A stretch of 15,855 nucleotides of DNA from Pseudomonadota bacterium (GCA_023391905.1 JAEWAD010000227.1:1-15855), one strand, 5' to 3'; numbered from the stretch's first letter, positions 1-10,444 are shown. Numbers and translations are program-made. Notes: generated from the sequence alone by a model not told the origin.

Positions 1-42
1 GGCTTGCGCCGCGCCCTTCCGTAGGTCTGAGGACAGGACTTC

Positions 43-1683
<1,641 letters not shown>

Positions 1684-1750
1684 TGAAATAGCTCCCTAGA
1701 GGGTTGTGGCAGACAAAAAATAGTCGCGTCGAGGGGATACCCTCTCGCGA

Positions 1751-2056
1751 TTACTTGCCCTTGCCCTTGCCTTCGATGATGCCGAGGATGTCCGACTCCT
1801 TCATGATCAGGAGCTCTTCACCGTCGATCTTGACTTCCGTGCCCGACCACTTGCCGAACAGGATGCGGTCGCCGGCCTTGACGTCGAGAGCGACGAGCTT
1901 GCCAGCGTCGTCACGCGTGCCGGTGCCGACAGCGACGACTTCGCCTTCCTGCGGCTTCTCCTTGGCGGTGTCCGGGATGATGATGCCGCCAGCGGTCTTC
2001 TCTTCCGACGCAACGCGACGGACGACGACGCGGTCATGCAGAGGACGGAATGCCAT
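1751..2056 (-). CDS. groS: Co-chaperonin GroES (Hsp10), 101 aa
   Basis: Small heptameric lid of the GroEL chamber. The sequence begins MAFRPLHDRVVVRRV and contains a mobile loop around EEKTAGGIIIPDTAKEKP, where the GGIIIP core is the GroEL-binding segment. The C-terminal half holds DRILFGKWSGTEV, the usual Cpn10 strand pattern. The frame is open upstream to 2128, but the start at 2056 is chosen because it restores the normal family length and N-terminus and has an AGGAGAG ribosome-binding site about 7 bases upstream. The longer reading would also run through the CIRCE operator. It is the first gene of groESL. The lysine/glycine C-terminus (GKGKGK) is slightly extended relative to many GroES proteins but not disruptive. 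Confidence 0.98.
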   Translation of the reverse strand: MAFRPLHDRVVVRRVASEEKTAGGIIIPDTAKEKPQEGEVVAVGTGTRDDAGKLVALDVKAGDRILFGKWSGTEVKIDGEELLIMKESDILGIIEGKGKGK

Positions 2057-2117
2057 GTTTGTTCTCTCCTCGCGTGCAGGGCGGCCCGGCTCGGACCGCC
2101 CGCCAAAGTGGGGTGCG

Positions 2118-2144
2118 TTAGCACTCACCGGAGGCGAGTGCTAG
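2118..2144 (-). promoter_or_regulatory. CIRCE operator (HrcA site) of groESL
   Basis: The sequence reads TTAGCACTC, nine spacer bases, then GAGTGCTAG on the plus strand. This matches the CIRCE consensus TTAGCACTC-N9-GAGTGCTAA with one mismatch at the final base. It lies about 60 bp upstream of the groES start and just downstream of the predicted transcription start, so it would sit in the 5' leader as CIRCE usually does. HrcA is known to bind this element and repress groESL; hrcA itself is not in the window. Confidence 0.95.
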
Positions 2145-2155
2145 CAGGCCAGCCC

Positions 2156-2184
2156 GATCTAGGAGCCGGGGTCCGCATTGTCAA
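2156..2184 (-). promoter_or_regulatory. groESL promoter (sigma70-like, possibly also RpoH)
   Basis: On the minus strand a perfect -35 TTGACA (2179-2184) is followed after 17 bases by TAGATC (2156-2161) as the -10. The CIRCE element begins about 12 bp further downstream, which fits a start site near 2149. The surrounding CTTGAC and CCTAGAT also resemble the alphaproteobacterial RpoH promoter, so dual recognition is possible. This is inferred from the sequence alone. Confidence 0.7.
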
Positions 2185-2270
2185 GGAGACCGCAAGGCGA
2201 CGATCGGAGGATTTTTTCGTCCTGCTGGACGAGATCTTAACGATGGCCTCGACCGCCTGTAGGAGCGCCC

Positions 2271-2912
2271 TCAGACCCATTCGGGACTGGGCGTCTCCCG
2301 TGCGAGGGAGTCGACCGCCTGCTCGAGGCGCTGCATGAAGCCCTCGCCGGCGCCGGTCATCGCCTCGCCGATCACCACGTCGCAGAAGAATGGGACGGGA
2401 AGATGGTCGCCCTTCGGCAGCACCTTGCCGAAGCCGCGCAGGAAGACCGGCAGGACCGGAATCTCCGGTCGCCGGCGGGCGATGTGGCCGACGCCGCGCT
2501 TGAACGCCTGGCGCATCTCGGGCTCGCCGCGCGAGCCCTCCGGGAAGAGGATCAGGATGTCGCCGGCATCGAGGGCGGCGACCGCCTGGGCAAGCGGGTC
2601 GGCGCCGCCCTTCCCCGTGCCGCGCTCGATCGGCAGGATGCCGATCAGGTCGACGGCGAGCCATTTCAGCCAGCGGTTTTTGAGGAAGTAGTCGGCGGCA
2701 GCGACGGCGCGCACCTTCCGGAGCTTGGAAAGCGGAAACAGCGCCATCAGCGCCAGCGTGTCGAGATGGCTGTTGTGATTGGCGGCGATGATGACAGGCC
2801 CGTCCTTGGGCATGCGCTCGCGGTGGCGCACCGAGAGGCCGATCGCGACCAGCAGGAACGGCCGGACCAGAAGCGCGAAGAAAAGCAGGCGGAGCAGGTC
2901 GCGGGAGGTCAT
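2271..2912 (-). CDS. PlsC-like 1-acyl-glycerol-3-phosphate acyltransferase family protein, 213 aa
   Basis: A member of the lysophosphatidic acid acyltransferase (PlsC/LPLAT) superfamily, which transfers an acyl chain to a lyso-phospholipid precursor at the inner membrane. The catalytic H-x4-D motif is NHNSHLD (His46, Asp51). A GILPIERG block follows at about 91-98, then the substrate-binding FPEGSRG at 123-129 and IPVLPVFLRG near 151-160, in the usual family order. A hydrophobic N-terminal segment (about residues 7-26) probably anchors it. It is the last gene of a three-gene lipid operon, starting 9 bp after the CDP-diglyceride synthetase. That context suggests it makes or edits a phospholipid together with its two neighbours. 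Whether it is the cell's main PlsC or a paralog devoted to this operon cannot be told from the window. The exact acyl acceptor is unknown. Confidence 0.9.
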   Translation of the reverse strand: MTSRDLLRLLFFALLVRPFLLVAIGLSVRHRERMPKDGPVIIAANHNSHLDTLALMALFPLSKLRKVRAVAAADYFLKNRWLKWLAVDLIGILPIERGTGKGGADPLAQAVAALDAGDILILFPEGSRGEPEMRQAFKRGVGHIARRRPEIPVLPVFLRGFGKVLPKGDHLPVPFFCDVVIGEAMTGAGEGFMQRLEQAVDSLARETPSPEWV

Positions 2913-2921
2913 GCCCGTCTC

Positions 2922-3896
2922 TCAGAAATAGAAATAGCGGACGGCGTGGAAGAAGAACGGCGCGGTGAAGACGAGGCTGTCGATGCGGTCGAGGATGCCG
3001 CCATGCCCGGGCAGGATCGTGCCGGTGTCCTTGATGCCGAGGTCGCGCTTCACGGCTGACATGACGATGTCGCCGAAGAAGCCGGCGGTCGCCAGCAGGA
3101 TGCCGATCGCGGCGGCCTGCGGAAGCCCGATCGGCGTCAAGAGCGGCGCCAGCGCCATCGAGAGCAGCGTCGTCGCGACGAGGCCGCCGATGAAGCCCTC
3201 GACGGTCTTGTTGGGCGACACCTTGGGCGTGATCTTGCGCTTGCCGAAGCGGCGGCCGGCGAGGAACTGGCTGACGTCGTTGAACTCGGTGGCGATCAGC
3301 AGAAAGATCAGCAGTCCAGGCCCCATGCCCGAGGGCGCGCCCGGCGGCGGCAGGACGAGCAGATAGGCGGCGTGGCTGACCGAGAAGATCGTGATCATCA
3401 GACCCCAGTGCAGCGTGCCCGCGGCCCTGAGGAAACCCTGCGTCTCGCCGCGCAGCACCATGGCGGCCGGCAGGATCAGGAACAGGTAGACGGGGATGAA
3501 GATCACGAACATGCCGTACCAGCCGATGCCAACCCAGTAGTACTGGACCGGCACGGCGAGATAGGCGATGAGCAGCACCACCCGGTCGGCCTTCCGCGTC
3601 GGGATGATCGTCAGATATTCCTTGAGCGCCAGGTAGCTGACGAAGCCGAGCAGCACGATCATCGGGATCGGGCCAAGCGCCAGCGCCCCCACCAGCAGCG
3701 CCACCATCACCCACCAGCTGCCGATGCGGGCGCGGAGTTCGCGATGCTTGGCTGCAGCCTTCGGGTCCTCGCCGGAGGGCTCGGGCCGCGACCAGACCAG
3801 CGCGGTGGCGACGGCGAGGCCGAGCACCACCAGCGCCAGCGTCACGACGTTGGCGCCCGACCAGCCGAACAGGGTGAAGGAGAGAAGGTCGGTCAT
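2922..3896 (-). CDS. Phosphatidate cytidylyltransferase (CdsA/YnbB-like CDP-diglyceride synthetase), 324 aa
   Basis: Integral membrane enzyme expected to form CDP-diacylglycerol from CTP and phosphatidic acid. Near the C-terminus (about residues 284-306) it matches the full CDS family signature: SAVKRDLGIKDTG followed by LPGHGGILDRID. The rest is a series of hydrophobic helices with FNDVSQFLAGRRFGKRKI and SPNKTVEGFIGG before the signature, both typical of CdsA. The frame is open further upstream, but the ATG at 3896 is chosen because it overlaps the stop of the preceding gene as ATGA, a translational-coupling arrangement. The partner upstream is a CDP-alcohol phosphatidyltransferase that would use the product. 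From memory, E. coli has a comparable pair, ynbA-ynbB, separate from the housekeeping cdsA. I therefore read this as the YnbB-type paralog rather than the main CdsA, but that assignment is inference. Confidence 0.9.
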   Translation of the reverse strand: MTDLLSFTLFGWSGANVVTLALVVLGLAVATALVWSRPEPSGEDPKAAAKHRELRARIGSWWVMVALLVGALALGPIPMIVLLGFVSYLALKEYLTIIPTRKADRVVLLIAYLAVPVQYYWVGIGWYGMFVIFIPVYLFLILPAAMVLRGETQGFLRAAGTLHWGLMITIFSVSHAAYLLVLPPPGAPSGMGPGLLIFLLIATEFNDVSQFLAGRRFGKRKITPKVSPNKTVEGFIGGLVATTLLSMALAPLLTPIGLPQAAAIGILLATAGFFGDIVMSAVKRDLGIKDTGTILPGHGGILDRIDSLVFTAPFFFHAVRYFYF

Positions 3897-4510
3897 GATC
3901 CGCCGCCTGCGAGCGCGCCCCGGGCGCGGTTGACCGAGGTCCAGAGCGCCAGCAGGGCCAGCAGGCCGATGGCCCAGTCCAGCCACGCGCCGCCCGGCAC
4001 CCCGACGGCGATCCCGAAGGCCAACAGCCCGATCGTCGCAGCGCGGTCGGACTTGCCCATCGGGCCGTCATAGCGCCTGCCACCGCCGATCGTCTGGCCG
4101 AGCACGCCGACGAACTCGGTCAGGATCGCCGCGACGACGAAGAGAACGATTGGCCAGCTATGCGCGCCGAATGGCGCCAGCGCCGGCACCAGCGCCAGAT
4201 AGAGCGCGGCGTCGGAAACCACGTCGCCGACCTCGTTCAGGACCGCGCCGAGCCGGCTCTTCTGGTCATGCTCGCGGGCGATCATGCCGTCGATGGCGTT
4301 GAGCGCCATCCGCACGAACAGGACCAGCGGCAGCAGCAGCAGGCTGAGCCGGCAACCGGCCAGCCCCCAGAGCGCCAGCCCGGTCGCGAGGCTCGCGACC
4401 CTCGCGGCCGTCGTGACCTGGTTGGCGGTGACGCCCTTGGTTACCAGGAGGCTAACAAGCGGACGCAGCAGGGCCTGGAAACGGGGCTTCAGATCGTAGA
4501 CGGAAATCAT
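3893..4510 (-). CDS. CDP-alcohol phosphatidyltransferase family protein (YnbA-like), 205 aa
   Basis: Membrane enzyme of the CDP-alcohol phosphotransferase family, which joins a CDP-activated lipid to an alcohol. The signature D-x2-DG-x2-AR-x8-G-x3-D-x3-D is present with exact spacing at residues 71-96, reading NAIDGMIARE and then GAVLNEVGD. The first and third aspartates are replaced by asparagine (Asn71, Asn92), while Asp74, Gly75, Ala78, Arg79, Gly88 and Asp96 are kept. Several hydrophobic helices follow, and RRYDGPMGKSDRA in the second half resembles what I recall of E. coli YnbA, which is also about 200 residues. It overlaps the CDP-diglyceride synthetase gene by 4 bp. There is no clear ribosome-binding site before the ATG at 4510, so translation start is less certain than the family call. 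The alcohol substrate is unknown; it should not be labelled PgsA or PssA. Confidence 0.88.
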   Translation of the reverse strand: MISVYDLKPRFQALLRPLVSLLVTKGVTANQVTTAARVASLATGLALWGLAGCRLSLLLLPLVLFVRMALNAIDGMIAREHDQKSRLGAVLNEVGDVVSDAALYLALVPALAPFGAHSWPIVLFVVAAILTEFVGVLGQTIGGGRRYDGPMGKSDRAATIGLLAFGIAVGVPGGAWLDWAIGLLALLALWTSVNRARGALAGGGS

Positions 4511-4609
4511 GCAGCGGACCGCGGCGGATCGAGGGAGGACGTCTGTCCGACACCCGGCCTAGTGCGCCGGGCCGGCGGCAGGCGCTATGACCCCGGACAC
4601 AGCAGCCGT

Positions 4610-5194
4610 TCAGCCGGAGACGGTGAACGGCAGCTCGACCGGCGCAGAGCGCCCCGTCGCCTGGTCGGTGACCGTCAGATGCAGCACATAATCGCCCGGC
4701 TTCAGCGCCGGCAGCTGGAAGCCGACCGTGATCTGGAACTCGCGATTCTTGTTGCGGCTGGTCTTCTCGAGCCGAGCCGGCGCCGCCGACTTGGTCAGGA
4801 TCTGGCCACCGGCATTGCGGATCTCGACGTCCGACGCGAAGGCGATCTTGTACCCGCCATCGACTTCGGCCCAGCCGAAACCCTGCGGTTCGACATAGAC
4901 CTGCAGCATGCTGGAGGGCGCGAAGCTGGTGCCGGCATGGGCGATAAAATCGCCATAGCCCTTGGCCTCGTCGACGAAACGGACATTCTTGAGGGTCAGC
5001 GGCGCGGTCTTCCAGAAGGCTTCCAGCGCCCCGTCGATGGCGACATGGGCCTCGGCGGGCTTGCCAGCCTGCAGCAGCGCCTCCGCCTCGGCAGCCTTGT
5101 CGGCCGCCTCGCCCGCCAGAGCTGCGTTGGAAACGGCGAACAGCAACGCACCCGCCATCGCAATCCCGGAAATCCGGGACGCACCGTCCTTCAT
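4610..5194 (-). CDS. Exported protein of unknown function, 194 aa
   Basis: I do not recognise a named family. The protein begins with a Sec-type signal peptide (MKDGASRISGIAMAGALLF..., with probable cleavage after AALA near residue 27). A short alanine-rich helical stretch follows (about 30-60) that could be one TPR-like hairpin, then a mostly beta-strand region. The C-terminus (KPGDYVLHLTVTDQ and ELPFTV) looks like an immunoglobulin-type or similar beta-sandwich edge. No cysteine lipobox is seen, so it is probably soluble in the periplasm. The ATG at 5194 is chosen over an upstream open frame because it starts the signal peptide and has a GAGGGGA ribosome-binding site. It lies between the sigma54 regulator (120 bp upstream) and the lipid operon (99 bp downstream), all on one strand. 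Cotranscription with either is possible but not shown. Confidence 0.8.
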   Translation of the reverse strand: MKDGASRISGIAMAGALLFAVSNAALAGEAADKAAEAEALLQAGKPAEAHVAIDGALEAFWKTAPLTLKNVRFVDEAKGYGDFIAHAGTSFAPSSMLQVYVEPQGFGWAEVDGGYKIAFASDVEIRNAGGQILTKSAAPARLEKTSRNKNREFQITVGFQLPALKPGDYVLHLTVTDQATGRSAPVELPFTVSG

Positions 5195-5314
5195 GACTAT
5201 CCCCTCGTCTGGACGCAGAACGCCCGCGCCACCCCGTTTCGCGCGAACATGCCGTTCCGCTGCGCCATGCGCAAGCATTTCGACGAATAAGGATTAATTC
5301 GCCCCGCCAACGGC

Positions 5315-6742
<1,428 letters not shown>

Positions 6743-6857
6743 GTCCGGAAGACCCCTCTTCCGCCGCGGCCACCCGCCGCGACATCCGAACAATCTCAGA
6801 ACAGGGTAAACAAAGCGTTCAGAAACGCGCCGCATCCGCCCACGATCATTGCGCTAT

Positions 6858-8624
6858 TTAGCCCTGAAGGCCCGCGGCCCGGCCAGCGGCGACCAGTTGC
6901 TCGACCAATACCGGGTTGGGAAGGAACCGACGCAGCACCTTGGACGGATCGGCGACGAGCTCCGGAATGCGGGTGCGGATATCGGCCAGCGCCGCCTCGC
7001 GCGCCGCGGGCGAGCCGTCCTCTCCCCCTGCAATCAGGCCGAGCAGCGCGGCAAGCGGATGACTGGACAGATCGACGCGCTTGATCAGGGTGCGCATGGC
7101 GGGCTCGTTGCCCGCCTGGAAGGCGGCCAGCGCCAGATAGAGGTCGTACCAGGGCGGATAGGCCGTGTTGTGGGCGGCGGAATCCTCGATCAGCCTGGCA
7201 CCGTGCTGGTACTGCCCGGTGACGATCAGGATCATGCCCTGCACGGCGCGCACATCGGTGTCGAGCGGGTTCAACGTCATCGCCCGCTTGCCCGTCTCGA
7301 TGGCGCGATCCATCTGGCCGGTGGCGAAATAGGTCAGCTGCAGGGCCTGTTGCGCCCGTGCGCTGGTCGGGGCGAGCTGAACCGCGGTGGCCGAGGCCTT
7401 GATCGCCTTGGCGACGGCGGCGCTGTCCGGGCTGACGCCGAAGCCGAGGCCATCCTCGTCCAGATAGGTGAAGGTCAGCATCGCGTGAGCGAGAGCATAG
7501 GTCGGGTAGCGCTTCGTCAGCGCCTCGAGGCAGTCCCGGATCTCGGTTTGCGTCGTGGTCGTGAAATCCCGCCAGTAATTGAAGGAGCGGATCAGACACG
7601 GATATCCGTCGTCGGCAAGGTGGGTGTTCGCGAGCCGATCCGACATCACCACGCCATAGGGCTGGGCGAGCGCCACGGCGACGTCCCCGACCAGCTCGTC
7701 GATGGCGAGCGAGGGCTCGATCGGATTGCGCGGCACGCTCTGCTTCGCGGACCATACCACCCGGCCCGTCTGGCGATCCGTCAGCAGCATGGCCGCGCTG
7801 ATCCCCGCCGGGGCCGCGGACAGCGTCCCGCTCACCACATAGTCGGCGTCGCCATCCAGCCGCGTCACGACCGTCAGTTCGTCGAAACGAGCGAGCGCCG
7901 TCGCCATCTTCGCGGCCAGCTGGCTGCCCGAGCTGCCGATCGCGAGCTCATTGGCGACGGCAAACGGCGCGACATAGATGCGCGGCGCCATGGGCTTGGC
8001 GGCGGGCTGCGCGCTGGTCGGTGCGGCCTTCGAGGCGTCCACGCGGACGGCCGTCTCGCCGCCGCCGTTCGGATGGCGGAGCGTGATGAGGCCGATGGCG
8101 GCTGCCAGCACCAGCGCCGCCAGCACCGCGGCCACCCAGCTTCGCCAATGGCCGGCTCCCCCCGCCTCGGCAATTTCATCCGCCGGAGCGTCGGTCGGCC
8201 CGGATCCGGCGTCGCCGACCACCTCAGCAGTCTCAGAAGGCGGAGGCTCCGCCGTCAGCTCGATGGGCTCGAAGCGCGGGACATAGGTTCCACGCGGGAT
8301 CGTCACCCGCCAGCGCGCGTCGCCGCCCTCGCCCTGGTAATAGGTCTCGAGCGCCCGGCGCAACCGCCCCGCTTCCACCCGCACGATCGGATCGACGGAG
8401 GGGTCGAAGGATTCCGGCCGGCCCAGCGCCTCGGTGGCGATGCTGTAAGCCTTGATGCGATCGCTCTCCCCGGCCAGCGTCTTCTCGACGATGTAGGCCA
8501 GGAACAGGCTGAGCTGGCGCGACGACGAGAAGGCGCTCGACGCCTGGATCGCCGCCAGGGCCGACCGGATGTCGTCCTCCGTCGGCTGTTCGGCCGGTGC
8601 AGCGGTCGAGGACGCCGGCCTCAT
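6858..8624 (-). CDS. Single-pass membrane protein: DPIVRVEAxRLRR domain, TM, TolB-like and TPR-like regions (paralog B), 588 aa
   Basis: No named family is certain. Residues 17-118 form a cytoplasmic domain with the signature FDPSVDPIVRVEAGRLRRAL...YY and a closing IPRGTYVPRF. One membrane helix lies at about 163-182 (WVAAVLAALVLAAAIGLI). The periplasmic part starts with a TolB/FlgO-like fold (about 215-330: IYVAPFAVANE, DADYVVSGTL, TGRVVWSA) and continues with TPR-like helical repeats (about 365-500: YALAHAMLTFTYL, SARAQQALQLTYFATGQMDRAI). This inside-to-outside order resembles CadC/ToxR-type one-component regulators, and RGTYVPRF recalls the wing of a winged helix, but DNA binding is inference. 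It overlaps the upstream paralog by 4 bp (ATGA) and has a GGACGG ribosome-binding site, so the two are surely one operon. The annotation 'adenylate cyclase', common for TolB-TPR proteins, is unsupported here because no cyclase domain is present. Confidence 0.8.
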   Translation of the reverse strand: MRPASSTAAPAEQPTEDDIRSALAAIQASSAFSSSRQLSLFLAYIVEKTLAGESDRIKAYSIATEALGRPESFDPSVDPIVRVEAGRLRRALETYYQGEGGDARWRVTIPRGTYVPRFEPIELTAEPPPSETAEVVGDAGSGPTDAPADEIAEAGGAGHWRSWVAAVLAALVLAAAIGLITLRHPNGGGETAVRVDASKAAPTSAQPAAKPMAPRIYVAPFAVANELAIGSSGSQLAAKMATALARFDELTVVTRLDGDADYVVSGTLSAAPAGISAAMLLTDRQTGRVVWSAKQSVPRNPIEPSLAIDELVGDVAVALAQPYGVVMSDRLANTHLADDGYPCLIRSFNYWRDFTTTTQTEIRDCLEALTKRYPTYALAHAMLTFTYLDEDGLGFGVSPDSAAVAKAIKASATAVQLAPTSARAQQALQLTYFATGQMDRAIETGKRAMTLNPLDTDVRAVQGMILIVTGQYQHGARLIEDSAAHNTAYPPWYDLYLALAAFQAGNEPAMRTLIKRVDLSSHPLAALLGLIAGGEDGSPAAREAALADIRTRIPELVADPSKVLRRFLPNPVLVEQLVAAGRAAGLQG

Positions 8625-10444
8625 CGATTCACCGTCCGTCCGCCGACGCCCGCCCTCAACAACCCCGCCTCCACGCGATCGGTGAAGGGGGCCGCGGGGA
8701 ACTGCTGATGCAGGGCAACCGGCATGTCCGTGGCGAAGAGTGGCATGATGTCATAGAGACGCGCCTTGGCCTGATCGCGCGCCTCGATCTGCCCGGCCTG
8801 ATCATGCGCAAGGATCTGCGCGATCAGGCCGAACGGCAGCAACGGTGCATTGGCGATCACCGCATCACTCATCGGATTGGGTTCCGTCCCGATGCCGAAA
8901 TGCGCGAGATACTCCAGCGCATCATAGACCGAGGCGTGGGCAGGATCGATCTGCCGCGCGATTGCCGACTGGGCCAGCGCCTGATCGAAATAGCCGGATA
9001 CGAGCAGGGCAAGAACATATTGCGAGCGCACCAGGGGATCGAGCGGATTGGCGCTCACCGCGCGCAGACCCATGTTGCGCGCGACCTCGAGATCGCCCTT
9101 GCCAAGCGCCACCGTCGCCGTCGCCGTCATGGCGCGGACATTGGCCGGCTCGAGCTGCAGGGCCCGACGGGCCATGCCGTCCGCCTCCGCCAGCGCCGCG
9201 AGCGCCGCGTCATGATCGGGATCGAACCAAAACGCCCTGATGAAGAGGAGCGCGCGCGACGCCACGGCATTCGCAAAATTGGGATAGCGCTCGATCATCG
9301 CGCGCAGGCAGCCGTCGAGCCGCTGCCATTGTTCATCGCTGAAGCGGTGGTGCTGCAACTGCGAGCTGATCATGCAGTTATAATCGGCGAGCGGACCGTG
9401 TCCGGCCTCGTCGACGTCCTGATCGCGGGCCAGATGCTGCGCAATGGCGCCGAACTGGGGAGCGACGGCCGTCGTCGCAATGGCCACGAGGCGATCGACG
9501 CCTGCGCCGGTCGCCCGATCCTCCGGCGTCATCACGACGTCGGCGCTCCAGATCACCTCCGCCGTGTCGGCAGCCGACAGACGCATGGCGACATTGGTCT
9601 TGGTGCCGTCGCGGGTGATTTCGCCATCCAGGCGGAAATCGGCCCGCTCGGCCCCGCGCGCGAGAACCCGCAACTCCGGGAAGCGTGCCAGCGCCACGGT
9701 GAGCGTCGCGACCAGCTCGCGGCCCCGCTCCGCCATGTCGCCGGAGGCGTGAATGGCGAAGGGCATGACCTCGATGCTGGGCAGATAGGGCGCATCCGCC
9801 TTCTTCGTCATCTTGGCCATGTTCGCCGCATCCCCGGCCGCCACGACGGGCGCGGCCGGTTCCACCCGGCCGCCCATGCGCGTGAAGGCGCCGACGAGGG
9901 CGATGGCGATCGACGCGACGGCCGCGATCAGGATGACGAGCGCGAGCCGACCGCGCCATTGCGGCATCGGCGCCCCGCCCCTGCCGGTCGAGGGCGCTAC
10001 CGGGCGATCCGGCGCGGCTGCATCGACCGGCGCGACCTCGCCGCCGGCATCCACCACAGAACACAGCCCGGCGCGCTCGAAGCGCGGTACATAGGATCCG
10101 CGTCCGATCACCAGACGGATCGCGTCCTCGGCTCCGTTGCCCGCATAGTAGGCGTCCAGGGTTCGCCGCAGGCGGTTGGCCTCGACCCGCACGATCGGGT
10201 CCCGCTGGGAGTCGAAGCCAACCGGACGGCCGAGAACGGCCGACCCGATGTTCTGGCCCTTGAGAAGATGATCGTCGCCGGCGAGGTGGGTATTCACCAC
10301 ATAGGTCAGGAACGCACTCAGCTGTGGCGACGCCACGAACTCCGGGCTCGCGAGCACCTTGCTCAGCGCAGCGCGGACGTCGGCAGGGGGGATCGCCGAA
10401 TCAGCGGGGGCACGCGGCGCGGTGGCCGCGGAGGGATCGCTCAA
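8621..10444 (-). CDS. Single-pass membrane protein: DPIVRVEAxRLRR domain, TM, TolB-like and TPR-like regions (paralog A), about 607 aa
   Basis: Same architecture as the downstream gene: N-terminal domain at about 21-122 with FDSQRDPIVRVEANRLRRTL...YY and IGRGSYVPRF, a membrane helix at about 166-187, a TolB-like region (about 213-300: IEVMPFAIHAS, ALARFPELRVLAR, AEVIWSADV) and TPR-like repeats (about 360-500). No ATG lies between the domain and 10630. The ATG there would add 62 arginine/glycine-rich residues unlike the paralog. I chose TTG at 10444, which has GGGGA six bases upstream and gives an N-terminus aligned with the paralog. The N-terminal domain and membrane topology are conserved better than the periplasmic part, which suggests a shared output domain with different sensed inputs. 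Function is unknown. A membrane-bound regulator or partner of the nearby sigma54 regulator is a reasonable inference, no more. Confidence 0.78.
   Translation of the reverse strand: MSDPSAATAPRAPADSAIPPADVRAALSKVLASPEFVASPQLSAFLTYVVNTHLAGDDHLLKGQNIGSAVLGRPVGFDSQRDPIVRVEANRLRRTLDAYYAGNGAEDAIRLVIGRGSYVPRFERAGLCSVVDAGGEVAPVDAAAPDRPVAPSTGRGGAPMPQWRGRLALVILIAAVASIAIALVGAFTRMGGRVEPAAPVVAAGDAANMAKMTKKADAPYLPSIEVMPFAIHASGDMAERGRELVATLTVALARFPELRVLARGAERADFRLDGEITRDGTKTNVAMRLSAADTAEVIWSADVVMTPEDRATGAGVDRLVAIATTAVAPQFGAIAQHLARDQDVDEAGHGPLADYNCMISSQLQHHRFSDEQWQRLDGCLRAMIERYPNFANAVASRALLFIRAFWFDPDHDAALAALAEADGMARRALQLEPANVRAMTATATVALGKGDLEVARNMGLRAVSANPLDPLVRSQYVLALLVSGYFDQALAQSAIARQIDPAHASVYDALEYLAHFGIGTEPNPMSDAVIANAPLLPFGLIAQILAHDQAGQIEARDQAKARLYDIMPLFATDMPVALHQQFPAAPFTDRVEAGLLRAGVGGRTVNR
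8768..8830 (-). repeat. 13-bp perfect inverted repeat inside paralog A
   Basis: GGCCTGATCGCGC at 8768-8780 is repeated as its exact reverse complement at 8818-8830, with 37 bases between. A related GGCCTGATC copy sits in the loop (8795-8803). The protein here reads IAQILAHDQAGQIEARDQAKA, so the repeat partly reflects two encoded DQA triplets. It could fold in the mRNA near the 3' end of the gene. Confidence 0.5.

Noticed and set aside
2213..2236. T6 run next to a CGTCC/GGACG hairpin after the plsC-like gene
   Set aside because: In the minus-strand direction the hairpin is followed by A's, not T's, so it cannot be an intrinsic terminator for that operon, and no plus-strand gene ends here.
2125..4083. 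A 652-codon minus-strand frame across the lipid operon
   Set aside because: It is an out-of-frame shadow of the plsC-like, cdsA-like and ynbA-like genes, made of arginine/alanine/proline-rich sequence.
4550..4580. CCGGCC...GGCCGG inverted repeat between the exported protein gene and the lipid operon
   Set aside because: A 6-bp GC-only stem with no T-run is common by chance in DNA of this composition.
6849..8708. A 619-codon open frame on the plus strand opposite paralog B
   Set aside because: Same reason: GC-driven antisense open frame with biased composition and no motifs.
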